Shown here piece by piece: positions 35,965-48,110 of a DNA stretch of 64,000 bases. A program made the position numbers and the translations under genes. The first letter of the stretch is position 1. Each line of letters starts with the position of its first letter. The stretch is from Sapria himalayana (lineage: Eukaryota > Streptophyta > Magnoliopsida > Malpighiales > Rafflesiaceae): assembly GCA_029783825.1 (NCBI GenBank), contig JAREIK010002450.1:2046539-2110538 (forward strand), written 5' to 3'. The notes below the pieces were generated by a model, which saw nothing but the letters and a program-made list of their open reading frames with translations, did not search any database and was not told the DNA's origin.

Positions 35965-36222
35965 AGAAATGATGAGCCCCACTCAACCTCAACTCTCGAG
36001 CAAACCCACCTGCATGTTAATTAGTTTCCCAGCCCCATCATCAGGCATACTCATATTGTTTGATTTGCACATTATGATATATGGTTTTACACATGAGTTA
36101 GAACTTAATATCTACTTCCATGTCATATCCCTAAAGATTTGAAACTGAGATCTCTAGTATAAGGTTCCAAATCCTAATAATAGAATACTGATAGAGCCAA
36201 CTAGTTATGCAATAGATGATGG
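35965..36222 (-). mobile_element. tRNA-derived SINE, copy S1
   Basis: The minus strand reads a TGGCTC A-box-like start near 36195, GGAACCTTATACTAGAGATC, then a decayed B-box TTTCAAATC. A body follows, with a GTAAAACCAT step and a GAGTATGCC step, ending near ATCATTTCTTAC at 35965. Copies S2-S4 align along the same path. Confidence 0.6.
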
Positions 36223-36458
36223 GTACCATTAGACCTAAGTCCCTAAGTGGCCCCACCTAAGTGTTACCTAATTGCACAACCCCCCACCGAGCATACTCAC
36301 ACTATCCACTTTGCCCATTATGGCGCACGGTTTTACATATTGGTCAGGAATTAATTTTTGCCTCCCATATCCTATCTCTTAGGATTCGAACATGAGACCT
36401 CCAGCATAAGGTTCCAAATCCTAATAATAAAATATTAATTGAGCCAAGTAGGTCAATT
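36223..36458 (-). mobile_element. tRNA-derived SINE, copy S2
   Basis: The best copy. On the minus strand GGCTCAATTAAT (A-box-like) is followed, about 45 nt on, by GTTCGAATCC, a good match to the RNA polymerase III B box. The body then has TGTAAAACCGTGCGCCATAA, TGAGTATGCTCGGTGGGGGG and GGTGGGGCC. Confidence 0.7.
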
Positions 36459-36665
36459 GATATTTTGTTGTTAGTATTTGGAACCTTATGCTAAAGGTCT
36501 CAGGTTCAAATCCTAAGGGAATCAATATTAGAGGCATAAATTAAGTTTTGACCCATTGTAAAACCATGCATCATAATGGGCAAAATAGATAATATGAGTA
36601 TGCATGATGAGAGATCAGGCAATCACTTAACACTCAAGTGGGCCCACCATTTGGTATATATAAAT
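36459..36665 (+). mobile_element. tRNA-derived SINE, copy S3 (opposite orientation)
   Basis: Plus-strand GGAACCTTATGCTAAAGGTC, then GGTTCAAATCC (B-box-like), then GTAAAACCATGCATCATAAT and GAGTATGCATGATG, the same order as S2 but inverted, head-to-head with it. Confidence 0.7.
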
Positions 36666-36996
36666 GCATTTATATGCAACAAATGGTGTGGAGCCCACTC
36701 ACCTTTAGTGTGCAAATTTATTTGGCATACCAAATAAACTCACACACTAAATGAATTGTTCATCCATGAGTAATTACTCTTTCTCTATCTAAAAAATTTT
36801 ACTTTCAATCTATCTTCTATAAATATTTGCTATAGCTAAGTCTGAGTATCATAGTGTATCCAGATGGTGGGCCTACTTTTGTGAGTATATAAACAAGTCT
36901 TGGTGGGGTTTGAATTCCATGACTAAATTTTATGGGTATATAAGGATATATATGAGTGGGTATATTTATTTCATCACTCTATACATAAAAATATTT
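36666..36996. other. Unclassified 330 bp
   Basis: No coding sequence. GGCATACCAAATAAACTCAC near 36730 resembles the start of LTR-A in reverse, so part may be a remnant of copy 3's 3' LTR. Confidence 0.3.
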
Positions 36997-37020
36997 TTTG
37001 GGTTGCCTCCCAAGCAGTGT
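36997..37020 (-). other. Conserved post-pol motif of Athila/Tat elements
   Basis: The minus strand reads CACTGCTTGGGAGGCAACCC, closely matching the GCTTGGGAGGCAACCCA motif that follows the pol stop codon in plant Athila/Ogre-type elements. It marks the 3' side of copy 3's coding region. Confidence 0.6.
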
Positions 37021-37789
37021 CATTTATGATATGCATAGCTAGACTATCAAAAAGTTGTTACTTCCATTAGTGATCTTAGTTTTCCATGCTATATACATCA
37101 TATAATCATTCACTTTTTCTTTTCTTTCCATGTTTTCTTTCAGCATAGAATCATACACCATGTTTTCTTCATCACGATTTCATTATTTCTTTTCTTTCCT
37201 AAAATGTAATGGCATTTTGTATTACCATAGCTTCATCCTCACTTGGTGCCACAACTTTAAGGATCACTTTGGCCTTTTGTTGGTCTATATTTTGAGTTAT
37301 TTCTTTTTAGAATTTCAATTTTGCAGTGTTCGGCTTTGCCATATTTTTTGATGGGATACACATTGATCTTTTTCTTTCTGGAACTCCAAAGTTGTTATGA
37401 TATGGTTTTCTATGTCTTCTTTCTTTAGCTTATATATTTCCAACATTATGGAAATAATCAAAGCTATGATTTTATTTGTTGCCTCTTTTTTTTCTACTTC
37501 TTTAGGATCTTTCAGAATTATTGATAAAGTCATGTCTTACTCTATCATTTAGTTAGCTATTAGTTGTGATTCTACTATTGATTTCACTGCTAGTATTTTA
37601 TCAAAACATCAACATCATTTTCTCAATGAAATTGGCAATACAATTTGGACATTTTGCTTTTATTTTCCATCTTGTTTGAGAACTCTTCTTTAGACCCTTC
37701 TAAAGTCGTGACTTTAAAGAATTTCGTGACCTCGAAGCTATCATTTTTCATCATCTCAACCCTAGTTTCATTGCTCAATAATTTTTCTT
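37021..37789 (-). pseudogene. Residual internal region of LTR-A copy 3
   Basis: Only about 0.8 kb separates the protease block from the post-pol motif, so reverse transcriptase, RNase H and integrase are missing here. Frames at 37315-37533 (minus) and 37791-38144 (plus) are not recognised. Confidence 0.4.
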
Positions 37790-38680
37790 ATTGATCATCA
37801 TCCTTATCTTCATCAAGCTTACCATCTTCTACAAAATCTACCTACCTAAACTTCATGTTTTGTTGCCTCGCGGTATAGAGGATGTTATTATTCATCCAAC
37901 AACCTCACTTGGTGTCGTCTATACTTTGTATGCCTTTGTAAATGTTGAACTTACTTGCTCATCACCTATGCAAAGTATGATCTATCTTTTCTTAACATCA
38001 ATGATAGCTTGTCTAGTGACTAAATATGGCTATCCCAATATCAATGATGGCTGTCAATCTTCTTCCATATCTAATACCCACAAAATCCATAAGACAAATA
38101 AATATACCAATCTTAACCAATATATCTTTAATAATACTCATTGAGTACTTCATTGATTGATTGACCATTTATAGTGAGAGAAAGGTTAGTATGATCTTGT
38201 TGAACTTCAATCATTGTGCTATTGAAAAATGAATCAAGTTGATACTTGATCCCAAATTACACAATATATTTTGGAATGTATGCTCCACGATTATGCAAGG
38301 CGTCATGAAATTTTTTAGATCTTTCAATATTTTCAAGATTTCTCATTGAATATCTTCCATTCATTTCTTCATCATATTTATCATGCCAAACATCTCTAAC
38401 TTTCTCTTACAACTTATAATATCCGTAATGAATTTCATATAACTCAGTATTTGAGATAATACCTTGGAAAATATAATGTTATCCTTTAATATATGAAAAA
38501 ATTTGAGAAACTTCTGGAATTGTTTGTCCACTTTTCCCTTTTGAAAATGTAGCAGAAAAAAAATGCTTGGAGAAGAATTATGTTTAGCATCATTCTCTGT
38601 CACATTCATCTTTCTAGTACTTTAAAAAATTTCTATTTGCTCCTCTGATACTCCCATCACAACTAAGAGGTTGAGTTGGA
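37790..38680 (-). pseudogene. Athila/Tat-like protease region (copy 3)
   Basis: At 38361-38609 the minus strand gives GKVDKQFQKFLKFFHILKDN, an IIFSKVLSQILSYMKFI step and CKRKLE. This is the block normally read K.K.LD.QF.KFL.....L.INIPF.EAL.QMP.Y.KFLK.ILS.KRKL. Downstream, with stops, comes FMTPCIIVEHTFQNILCNLG, then SINLI, like the protease stretch F.IPC.IG...F..ALCDLGAS.N.MP, where the catalytic D-L-G reads N-L-G. It is dead. Confidence 0.7.
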
Positions 38681-39199
38681 CATTCTACTATTCAGGGTAT
38701 TGTGGCTTTGGAAGATGCCATGCCATTAGGGCCACATTTTTTGAAAATTCCATGGTGTGAGTTTCATCTTTGGGAAAGTCATAGTGTTATCAGTTCGAGA
38801 TTCCTCTATTTCAACTTCTTCTATTTTTTGCCCTTCAGTCTCTTCATCACTTTAGGCCTACTTGAAAAGCACTTCTTTGGGATTTTCTTAGTATCACTTG
38901 GTAGTTCATAGATACTTTTTCCCCTATATCAATAGTATCAATTATCTAATTTGACACTCTATACTCCTTATTGTCATATTCATATACTCCAACTTTGTCT
39001 CAAGCCTCTTTATATAGTCCTCTTGAAATCATTTCTTTCGTTCATCTTAGTTAGTAACTTTATCAATTTTTCATTGATGAAATATTTTTCTTGAGGTTTT
39101 TATTGTTGATAATACAAACTCAATCAACCTTGAATATTTTATCTCATTAAATTATTCTCAAAATTCTTTGAGACTTACCTAAAATGCTTTGAGATGAAA
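38681..39199 (-). other. Spacer between gag and protease blocks, copy 3
   Basis: This is AT-rich sequence in the expected position of the gag C-terminus and linker. No motif is recognised in it. Confidence 0.35.
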
Positions 39200-40272
39200 G
39201 GCTTTTCATCTCAAGCCTCTGTAATGGTAGTATGTTGAGATATTAGTATCTGGCTTGGAATATATACTCTTTCCTTTACAAATTATTGGCCTCATCTACT
39301 TGATAAATAGAGTCAAAATTTAGTATTTTTTGTGGTTTCCAAATGACAATTTATCTCATTCCTTTTTGCTTCTCTTCTCGAGCTTCTAATCTTTTAAGAA
39401 ATGCTCTATCTTTACTTCTATCATAGTAAATATATTCAACTCCAATACACATTCATATATTTTTCAAAAGAGATGGTCACCCAGAGTTTGGTATTTGATC
39501 CTTGATAACTTCTCAAATAAATAATACACTTCCTCTAAAAATTTGTTCATAATCAACTTAGCCAAGGCCAAATCAAATATGCACCACATCATGTAGTTCA
39601 ACTCATTGTAGAAGGTTTGGGATTGGAACCACAACTCAAACTTATGTTAATGATATCTCCTCAACGACTCCTTAAACCTATCCCAAGCATCTTACAAGTT
39701 TCAAGCTCTTTTTGATGGAATTGGCTTATCTCACTTCGTAATTGTGAGATGATTTTAGGTGAGAAGAACTTTATGAGAAAAGTTTGTATATGTTTATTTC
39801 AACTCTCAATCGAGCATAGAGATAAGCACTAAAACCAACTTCATGTAGTATATCTTAAAATAAATGAGAATAGATGTAACCTAATGGCATCTAGAATAAC
39901 TACATTGATTTTAATAATATCACATAACTTTAGAAATATCATGGCATACCCATTCAAATTCTCTAATATCCTCCCACTATACTGATATTGTTGAATCATC
40001 ACTATCAGACACGACTTCAACTATAAATAGTTGGTTTCCACTAGTTATATATTAAACTCAGAGTAAATGTCTATTATAGTAAGCCACTGATAGTCTCCTA
40101 ACATGTGGTGATGGTTGGGCTATTGGAAAGCTTTTCCATCACCTTCTTCAACCTCTCTATTGCTACTAGTATTTTCTATCTATCTTTCTAAGCTCTTTAT
40201 ATATAAGTTCTTTTCTAGTCTCTCAATCTTTGGGTTCAGAGGTATTAGCTCAGTCCTAGAGTTTCTACTCAT
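39200..40272 (-). pseudogene. Athila/Tat-like gag remnant (copy 3)
   Basis: A minus-strand ATG at 40272 opens MSRNSRTELIPLNPKIERLE, the same start as in copies 1 and 2. The sequence then parallels the gag remnant at 18650-19560, including the CCTCCCA(T/C)TATACTG block (39970 against 19270). Frame breaks make it non-functional. Confidence 0.65.
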
Positions 40273-40456
40273 AAAATATGTGATAGCTATAAACAAAATA
40301 AAAAAACACTAACAAAAGGATACAAATAGATATCACAAGATAAGTAATGTAAACCAAACTATAAAATTAAGATATTTATATCCAAACTACTAAAATCAGA
40401 ACTATCTTTTTTCTAGGATAGTTATGTCAACTAAAGTTGATTTGCAAAACTAAATA

Positions 40457-40475
40457 ATCCACAGCAATGGTTCCA
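40457..40475 (-). other. Primer-binding site of LTR-A copy 3
   Basis: Minus strand TGGAACCATTGCTGTGGAT matches the tRNA-Asp-type site TGGCGCCGTTGCCGGGGAT at 14 of 19 positions, directly before the LTR at 40477 and after the leader of gag. Confidence 0.7.
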
Positions 40476-41337
40476 AAACTTTGTTATAAATTTTTTAGAA
40501 TGACCAATTTTTAAGATTAGGTAAAATCTCTAACTCTCATTAGGCGAGGATCTCTCATATAACCAGTCATATAAGTATATGGATAAAACAAGTAAAAAGT
40601 GAACTTTTATCTAGATATTAATCTCATAGAAATGATGTTAGTAGTTTCATCAACTAATTATCAGTCAATTACTAATATAATTGAAAGAATATGACTAGGT
40701 GTTAAGTAAGATTCTTAAATTCTAAGATTATTATATTTCATTACGTATGATAACTTACCTAAATAGTTTGGATATTATTGTGCTTGGTTATAGAATAAAG
40801 AAAAAATTATTATGCAAATATTATTTTGACCTATTTTCATACAAGATAATTCTCAACTATTGGGTTCTCCTCAATGATAATCTTTTTATAGTTATCTTTT
40901 CAGTACTTTATTATTAAAATGACAAATTATTTCTGCCCAAAGATTATTCACAAATCTATGCATAATAGGCAATATGTTAGTTGTTATTGATGATTGCTCC
41001 ATATTGCATTTTTATTCTCTGATTTATGTATCATATAGATGTAAATTGATGTGGTAGTAAAAGTATTTGTATTTTTAACTTCATTAAACATCACGCTCAT
41101 ATAATTAACATAAGATTTCTCTCAAATCTCACTAGTAGTTGTCATATGATAGAAAGTAACTTGAAGGACTATCTTTACCAATAGTAAAATATTCACATCA
41201 ATTTAGAGTCAGTTCTTTTAGGGCATACAAAATACATTATCTTATAAAAATATATGTACTTTCAGCTTTATAAGCATTATATTCACATGATTAACTTACC
41301 TCAATATTAGATTTTAATGTATGAGTTTGTTACAAAT

Positions 41338-41512
41338 GATGGGCCCAACTCAACCTCTATATATGGGTAGCCCCTCATGAGTGTTAACCAGTTGCTCGGC
41401 TCCCATCGGGCATACTCATATTGTCTGCTTTTCCTGTTATAGAACATGGTTTTACATGTGGGTCAGGACTAAATTTTTGCCTCCCATGTCGTGTCTCCCA
41501 CCCCCATGATAT
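41338..41512 (-). mobile_element. tRNA-derived SINE, copy S4 (head missing)
   Basis: Minus strand GACATGGGAGGCAAAAATTT, then GTAAAACCATG, TGAGTATGCCCGATGGGA and GGGCCCATCATTTGTTACA-like end match the bodies of S1 and S2. The tRNA-like head is absent; chromovirus pol sequence takes its place. Confidence 0.6.
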
Positions 41513-41539
41513 TGCTATAGAACTTTTACTAGGTGGATC

Positions 41540-42151
41540 ACCTTATTTCTCAGATCTTTTGTCTTCATATGTAACATCTTCACGTAAAAGAACTACCACA
41601 TAATCTATCTCATGGCTAAAGCTAGGATGATACTTCCTCAACATCGAGACATTGAACATATCATGCACATGTGCATACTCTGGTGGTAGCATCTATTGAT
41701 AAGTAACTGGTCCTATTCTTGTTAAGATCTCAAATGGATTCACATACCTTGGCATAAGCTTCCCTTTCTTACCAAAATAATAAATACCATTGTGAGGTGA
41801 CACCTTGAGAAAAACTTAATCTTCAACCTCAAATTCCAATAAACATCTTCTCTAATTTGCATAGCTTTTTTGCCTACTTTAAGTGGAAAGTAACTTTTCA
41901 TAAATAATTTTTAACTTCTTAATAGTCTCACAAATTAGCTTTGGCTCAAGCTCATTCAATTCACCCAACTCATCCCAATACACTAGAGACCTATAAGGTC
42001 TACCATACAAAGCTTCAAAAGGTATTATACAAATCCTAGACTGAAAGCTATTATTGTAAATAAATTCAACCAATGATAGATGCTCAACCCAACTACATTT
42101 AAACTCAAGCACACAAGCTTTAGCATATCTTCCAAGATCTGAATAATGCAC
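41540..42151 (-). pseudogene. Gypsy integrase core end and C-terminal region
   Basis: The minus strand 42151-41879 reads ACVLEFKCSWVEHLSLVEFI, then YNNSFQSRICIIPFEALYGR, the end of the gypsy integrase core (the AYN.S.H.S.G..P.E..YG block). Below 41870 come VFLKVSPHNGIYYFGKKGKL, MPRYVNPFEILTRIGPVTY and HVHDMFNVSMLRKYHPS, then a DVTYEDK step. That is the GPY/F-type C-terminal module of plant chromoviruses (Tekay/CRM-like). A stop between the two parts and other changes inactivate it. Confidence 0.85.
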
Positions 42152-43285
42152 TCAAATTGTTCATCTATTTGAGGGTGAAACATTATACTCATTATCAATT
42201 GAGTCTCAAGAGAGTTATGAAACCCTTGCCAAAATCATGAATTAAATCAAGGATCTCTATCGAAAATAATAGAAACTAGAATTCCATTTAATCGTACAAA
42301 TTTTTTTATATAAAACTTGCATGACATACCTAGAGCGTCACTAGCCTGAATAGGTAAAAAGTAAGTTGATTTGGTCAACCAATTAAAAATGACCCAAATG
42401 GCATTGCATTATCCTAAAGTCCTTGGTAGCAGTGTCATGAAGTCCATAGTTATTGCTTCTAATTTCTACTGTGTGATTGGTAAAGGCTTCAATAATCATC
42501 TAGGTTATTGATACTCTACTTTCACCTATTGGCACACTAAATACTTTTTTACTAAGTTCTCAACAATTTTTTTTATGCATGGCTACCAAAAGTTTCTTCT
42601 CAAGTCATTTTACATTTTTTGCCTTTTTAGATGCACCAAGAACTTATAATGATGAGATTCTATCTGCACTTTCTCCATTTTCTTTAGGCTTTGAGGAATA
42701 AAAAGTCTAATTCTAAATTGATGTCTACCATCTCTCGAAAGTTTCTACTCAGTGCCACCTACATTTTCATGCATTTGAAAGATTTTAACAAATCAGCATC
42801 CTTTTTTGTGCTTCAATTATCTATCAAATTAGAGAATGATGAAGTCTCAAACTATAAAGATAAACTATCTCTATTTCCTCATCTATTTGTTTCCCAAAGT
42901 TTTCTATAACAACCACCATTTTTCAATATTGAAGTCTCAAAGAAACCAAACTATTATAATACTTTTTGCTTAATGCATTAGTCACCACATTAGCCTTGCT
43001 TAATTGATATTATAGTATAAAGTCATAATCCTCAAAAATTATGACAAGATATTCAATTCAATGCATCAATGAAAATCACATAAGGTGATGTTTCATCTCA
43101 CAAAGTAAGAATTAGGGCTAAAAGTAGCTTATTTTTCACATATTGGAAAGCAAATTCACACTTCTCATTCCACTCAAAATGAGTGCTCTTTCAAGTCAAA
43201 TTAGTTAATGGAAATATAATATGAAAAAACATTTCAATAAAATAATGATAGAAACCTGCCCAACCCCAAGAAATTTGTTAGTTTA
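42152..43285 (-). pseudogene. Gypsy RT end, RNase H and integrase N-part, degraded
   Basis: Near 43060-43285 the minus strand gives FLGWGRF, a STHFEWNEKCEFAFQYVK step and LIL, the RT C-terminus (FLGLAGYYR / F.W...C..AF..LK). A Y.IF.DA step, the RNase H start, follows. Between 42900 and 42150 the expected RNase H and integrase zinc-binding parts are only faintly readable. Many stops. Confidence 0.6.
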
Positions 43286-43289
43286 GTTA

Positions 43290-45354
43290 ATGAGAGACCT
43301 AGAAAAAAATAAATTTTTTTCATTTCATCATTACTTCGAATTGGCAAAGTTTGTTAAATAGAGAGAGATCGAGTTGTTAAAAAATTATTTTATATTTTAA
43401 AATGATTTAGGAATGGAAAAATGAGAAGGATGAATTTAAATTTTCTAAATTTTAAGTTTTAGAGATAAAGTTATGCGAGTTTCAACTCATGGGAGTAATT
43501 TGGTCATTTAACTATTAGATAAAAGATAAAATTTTCATTTCTTTCATTTCTCTCTCCATTTCATGATTTTGTTTTTATTTTTCTTTTTTTTCTTCAGATT
43601 TCTTTGGTTCTTCCTCAATTGTTCACTAAAAGCATTGAAATAAAACATAAATTTAATGATTTTTTGTGAACGTTCATTCTATGAAGTGATTAAACTCAAT
43701 AAACTCTTCATTTCGATCAAAAAAGAAGGCTAGGGTTGAGGTTAATTAATATTTTTTCATTTTTATTGGTTGATTTTAGAAGTTAGGCTTGAAATAATAC
43801 AAATTTTCAACCATATTTCACTTTTATTTTTATTTGAGTTTGAATTATAGTTATAGATCTCAAATTTACATATTGAAGCTAAGTTTTGATCTTGGAAAAG
43901 CTTGGTTAAGGTAGGAAATCCTTAAAAACTCATGTAAAAATTAATACTTTACATTGTTAGTTACATATACATATTTTTTGATATGTAGTTTTATTTACGT
44001 GATTATAAATCTTTTATTTTGGATTATTTGAAATAATTTATATAAAATTTAAATCATTTAACTAATTTGTATGATTAATTGATAGAAACTCATAAATTTG
44101 GTACCAAGATATAATTTTTGATAAATTTAGTAACTCATTTACCCATCTGTTTGTTTAAAAAAAATTATTTTTATAAAATTAAGATAATATAGTTTGGTTA
44201 TGTGTAAATGGTGCAAAAAATCATGGTTGATGGATTGTTTGGCTATTGTTGAAACAGGAGCGTGATTTTATATATGTGTAAAATCATATGAAAAATAATT
44301 TGATATTATATGAGCTATATGATATTTTGAATAAAATTTGAATAATTTTGGAAAAATACACATATTGGATATGAGATTTTGAGGTAACTATTAATCCTAG
44401 AAGGAAATGAAGAGCTAAAACCATAAGAATATCCATAGAGGTAGGGATTATATAAGCTCTTGATAAAATGACCTTAAACCCCCTGGCATAATTGTGGCGG
44501 AGTTCCACTATGTGGAGAAAGTGGTTGCTGAGCAAGAAACTAGTAAATCTAAGTCTTTGGTTTATGGGAGTAGGTGTTCCTAGTTGAGATGGTAGATAGG
44601 CTAGAGCTAGAAAAATAGTTTTTTCCTCAACATGTCTCATTTTGGCCTGGCAAAGCTTTGATATACATAAATTATTTATGTTTATGAAAATGGGATGGGG
44701 ATTGAAATATAATTTTTTGAGAACTTACACACATACACATTATAATTGTATGAATTTGTATAGTCATGTGTATATATAAATATTTGTATTGATGTTATAA
44801 AACATATTCTATGACTCTTAAATTATATATTAGAGAAAAAATGTGGCTATGGAGATTAAGCATGGAATTTTCCATGTTTTCTTTAAATTTTTCTTTTGGA
44901 CATTAGTTGCATACCCTTATTTTTTCTAGGTAGAGAAAATGTTACTGGCCAAATCTGATTATGGAGCTTATAAGTCTATGTGAGGGTTTTGGTGGTGCAT
45001 TTAGATATATATTTTTTAATTTGTTATATATTTGGCCATAAAGGACATTTTATATAAATGACTTTTTTTATATATGAATGTTTTAACTTGATGGTATATA
45101 CATATTCATGATGTTCCCCAGAATTCGATCCATTTTAAATGACTAGATATGAGGAATATTGACCTAATTTTGTTTACTTGCTTCCACAAAATTTTTGAGG
45201 CTGTGAGCAATTTACTAAATTTACAAATGCCATCCATTTTAAAAACTCAAAACTCTTCACATGAGATTTTAAAGTATTTTAAATCCTATTTGATTTAACT
45301 AATTAAACCAAGCATGTCACAATCCCTGAGTGGGAGTGGCAGGGGGTCATGACA
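43290..45354. other. LTR-like non-coding part of the gypsy insert
   Basis: No coding. It contains a pyrimidine-rich stretch (about 43540-43620), and at about 44652-44664 the minus strand reads GTATATCAAAGC, a possible decayed TGGTATCAGAGC primer-binding site, which would place the 5' LTR at 44665-45354. The reading frame at 44284-44640 is not recognised. Confidence 0.35.
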
Positions 45355-46371
45355 GGTTTGTTTCTGCATCATGAATAGAGTGGATTTCACTTTTTTCCTA
45401 CCACTATGCACTACTTTGCTTCATGACTTATATATCATCACCCAATATAATAGCAAGCATAAATCCACCAAGTGCAAAATCATAATTTTAGTTTTATATA
45501 AATATCACATCCATTAATATCCAAACCACAATAAAAAACAAAACTTAAAATTATTCATTACGAAAATAAAAGTCACACAACCAAATATCATGGATTTTCC
45601 CCTAGTGTAGGTTAAAATTCATACTCCCTAGGATTTATGCTCGTGTCTTCTACTCTTCTATTAGCTCTTTTCTCATCAATCTTTTCTAAGTTTTGGGGAA
45701 ATTTGTTTACAAAACCTTATCTTTTCATCTCTTTTCTCATGCTCTCAAAATTTTTTTTCATATTTCACTATTTGCTATTTAATACTCAAATGGATAGGTA
45801 TGAAATTTAAGTAAATAGTCATGACTTTTTGGAATGCCACAGTCTTATTTTTTATATATGCAACTTAAAGTCATGACTCTAAGAATAAGTGCGACTTTGG
45901 TTTCTTTCTACCTTTAGAATGTTGTGGCATTGAGAATGACATGGTACCAAGAATGACCAAGGCAAGGTTACACATTTTTCTTATGTAACACTAAGTTACA
46001 ACACTGTTAATGATCGAGTTTACCCATTTTATCTTTGTACCACTAGATATATTAGTGGGAATGGTGGTAGATTGAACATTTTGCAACTATATCCCAATGT
46101 CATGGTGTTGGGGTAGGTTGTGGCTTTGATCATTTTTTTTAAGTAGAGAGTCATAACCCTAAAAATAGCCATGACTCAAGTATTCACATATGGAACTTTT
46201 TATGGTTAAAAGTTATGGTGCTAGGAATAGCATTGTGACTCTTACTTTAGGTATAATGACTCTATAATTAAAAAATCATGGCCCTCAAAGATGCCACATT
46301 TTTTAGTATAAGTGAGGTACTTAGTTATTATGATGAGAAATTAATATCACAACTATAAAAAATATTATGAA

Positions 46372-46379
46372 CTTGTGCA
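46372..46379. repeat. Left 8-bp target-site duplication of hAT
   Basis: CTTGTGCA at 46372-46379 is repeated exactly at 48609-48616. Confidence 0.9.
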
Positions 46380-46749
46380 TAGAGAAGTCAAGTAGGTCAG
46401 ACAGCCTAGGCATGACCAGACTGAGTTGTGCTTGGCCTGACATGGCATAGTCCAAAATTATGCCTGGACTTGGGTCGGGCTAGCCTGAGGCACAGCTAAT
46501 GCTGTGCTGGGTGTGAGGTAACCATGTCTCATGTTGGGCTAGGTTAGGCATGACCCATGTACCTGGACCATTGGCATGGTCCAAAGGCCCACAAGGAGTA
46601 ACTTGATGGGTTATGGGTTACCGGGAAAGTAGTGCCCGATCCACCGACTTCTTAGTAATGGTCAACTTTGAATCCACATCGCTACATGAATTTCTTTTAA
46701 AGTTAAATTAAATTTATTAATGAAATTGAAACAAGCATAGGCCCCCTAC

Positions 46750-47105
46750 TAGAGGAGTCAAACGTCGGGTCGGCCCATTTTTTGGCCACCCCATCGGGCT
46801 ACCATGCTGGCCTGGCACGAACCCACAACCCGAAACCCACCGGGTCGGCTTGATTCATGCTGGACAAAACCCTAATTTTTTTAAAAAATTAGGGTTTCAG
46901 TGGCGCGCCTCTGCGTCGCCATGCCGCCGTGCATCTTCGCCCTTTAGGGGCTCGACGAGCCTTGCCTATCGGGTATCGGCTCGTATTGACCATATTCATT
47001 GGGTGGTCATGCATGCTATATCCACATGTCGGCACGGTACTACAGGCCAGGGCATGGTATTGTAGCGTGTCATGCCGGGCCGGCACGGCCTGTTTGACAC
47101 CTCTA
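46750..47105. mobile_element. hAT-type MITE nested in the larger hAT (356 bp)
   Basis: It starts TAGAGGAGTCAAACGTCGGG and ends, reverse-complemented, TAGAGGTGTCAAACAGGCC. Flanking octamers CCCCCTAC (46742-46749) and CCCCCCAC (47106-47113) match at 7 of 8. It is GC-rich and carries an internal hairpin (AAACCCTAATTTTTTTAAAA, then AATTAGGGTTT, near 46867-46899). Reading frames inside (46850-47156, both strands) are a by-product of its composition. Confidence 0.85.
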
Positions 47106-47884
47106 CCCCCCACCCTCGACCCTGACACCATTACATCTCGCCATTGGGCCAACTAAAGTTGGCCCTGGTCAACACTACCATCAACGGGGTCGAGCTGAGC
47201 TTACCATGAGCTCAGCTAGACCCCATCACATGTATGCTTAGGGCTCGGTTGGGGTAGCGGGCACACTGCTTACCTGCACCACATCCACACCCGATCTGAA
47301 CCCCAAAACTCGACACACATTTCCATCCCTAACTATCAAAATCTAAAAAAAAAATAATTATTTTTATATTTGTAATACACAATCATGGTCTTTGGATTTC
47401 ATTCTAACGACTAGGGCAGAAATCCGATGGCTGTTGGGTTTCTGCCCACTTAAAAATAAAAAAAAATATTAAAAAAATTTTTTAAAAAATGATTTTTAAA
47501 TTAAAAAAAGAAACCAAGTACCTAAAGTACCAGTCCACCATTCCATCTCTTTATTACCTGGTAACCTACATGGATCCTAGGGTTAATGTGGAAGACATAA
47601 TATTTTGATTTACATATCCACATGCATGAACCATGGATTCAAACCTAAAGGTTTTATTCACTAAAAATTGACTGAGTTATTTACATACTGTGATACTAGA
47701 TAAGGTAATATTTATAGTTAGGCTTCGAATATGGACATGGATACTGTATTCAGAGACAGTGACTTCTCCATTCAGTTAGCGAGGAGGAAATGACAAGATG
47801 GTCCATTGAATAGAAGCAAGGTGCCTCACTACTTAGATACCAATTATTACTAATCATATTACATAACGATAACAAAATAATTGA

Positions 47885-48110
47885 TATTTTACAATGATGA
47901 AAATTATATGATTCTACTTATCCCATGTTGTCTAAGATGATTTAATATCTACTAACTCCTCCGGTGTCGAGTATAACATTGGAGTCTATTTATTTTATTA
48001 TAGTCAATGTCATTTTATATAGGAGATTGAGAATGTGGTCTGATATCATTGAGGCACTTGCATGCATAAATGATTGAGAGGATTCTAGGTTGGGTATCTA
48101 AGATCGAGCT
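47885..48110 (+). pseudogene. hAT transposase dimerisation-domain remnant
   Basis: With stops and shifts the plus strand reads STYPMLSKM near 47913-47940, then TPPVSS, TLES, then NVV, DIIEALACINDWE near 48030-48080. It matches the hAT C-terminal motif YP.LS.MARD....P.S...SES.FS.....R..L....VEALIC..DW and the copy in 21525-21600. The rest of the transposase is missing or unreadable. Confidence 0.7.

Larger units (their letters stand above)
41513..45354 (-). mobile_element. Chromovirus-like Ty3/gypsy element, internally deleted
   Basis: Minus-strand pol fragments (RNase H to integrase C-terminus, 41540-43285) are followed on the high-coordinate side by about 2 kb of non-coding LTR-like sequence ending GGGTCATGACA at 45354 (minus-strand start TGTCATGACCCCC). 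GTTTG occurs at 41335-41339 and 45356-45360 on the two sides of the whole insert, including SINE S4, and may be its 5-bp duplication. Gag, protease and most of RT are absent. Which SINE/gypsy insertion came first is unclear. Confidence 0.6.

Noticed and set aside
36223..36458. tRNA gene suggested by A-box and B-box motifs
   Set aside because: No cloverleaf with paired acceptor stem; multiple diverged copies with a shared 3' body indicate a SINE.
37791..38144. 117-residue plus-strand frame
   Set aside because: Antisense to the Athila protease block; no motif of its own.
46850..47156. Three overlapping Arg/Pro-rich frames
   Set aside because: All inside the GC-rich hAT MITE 46750-47105 with target duplication.
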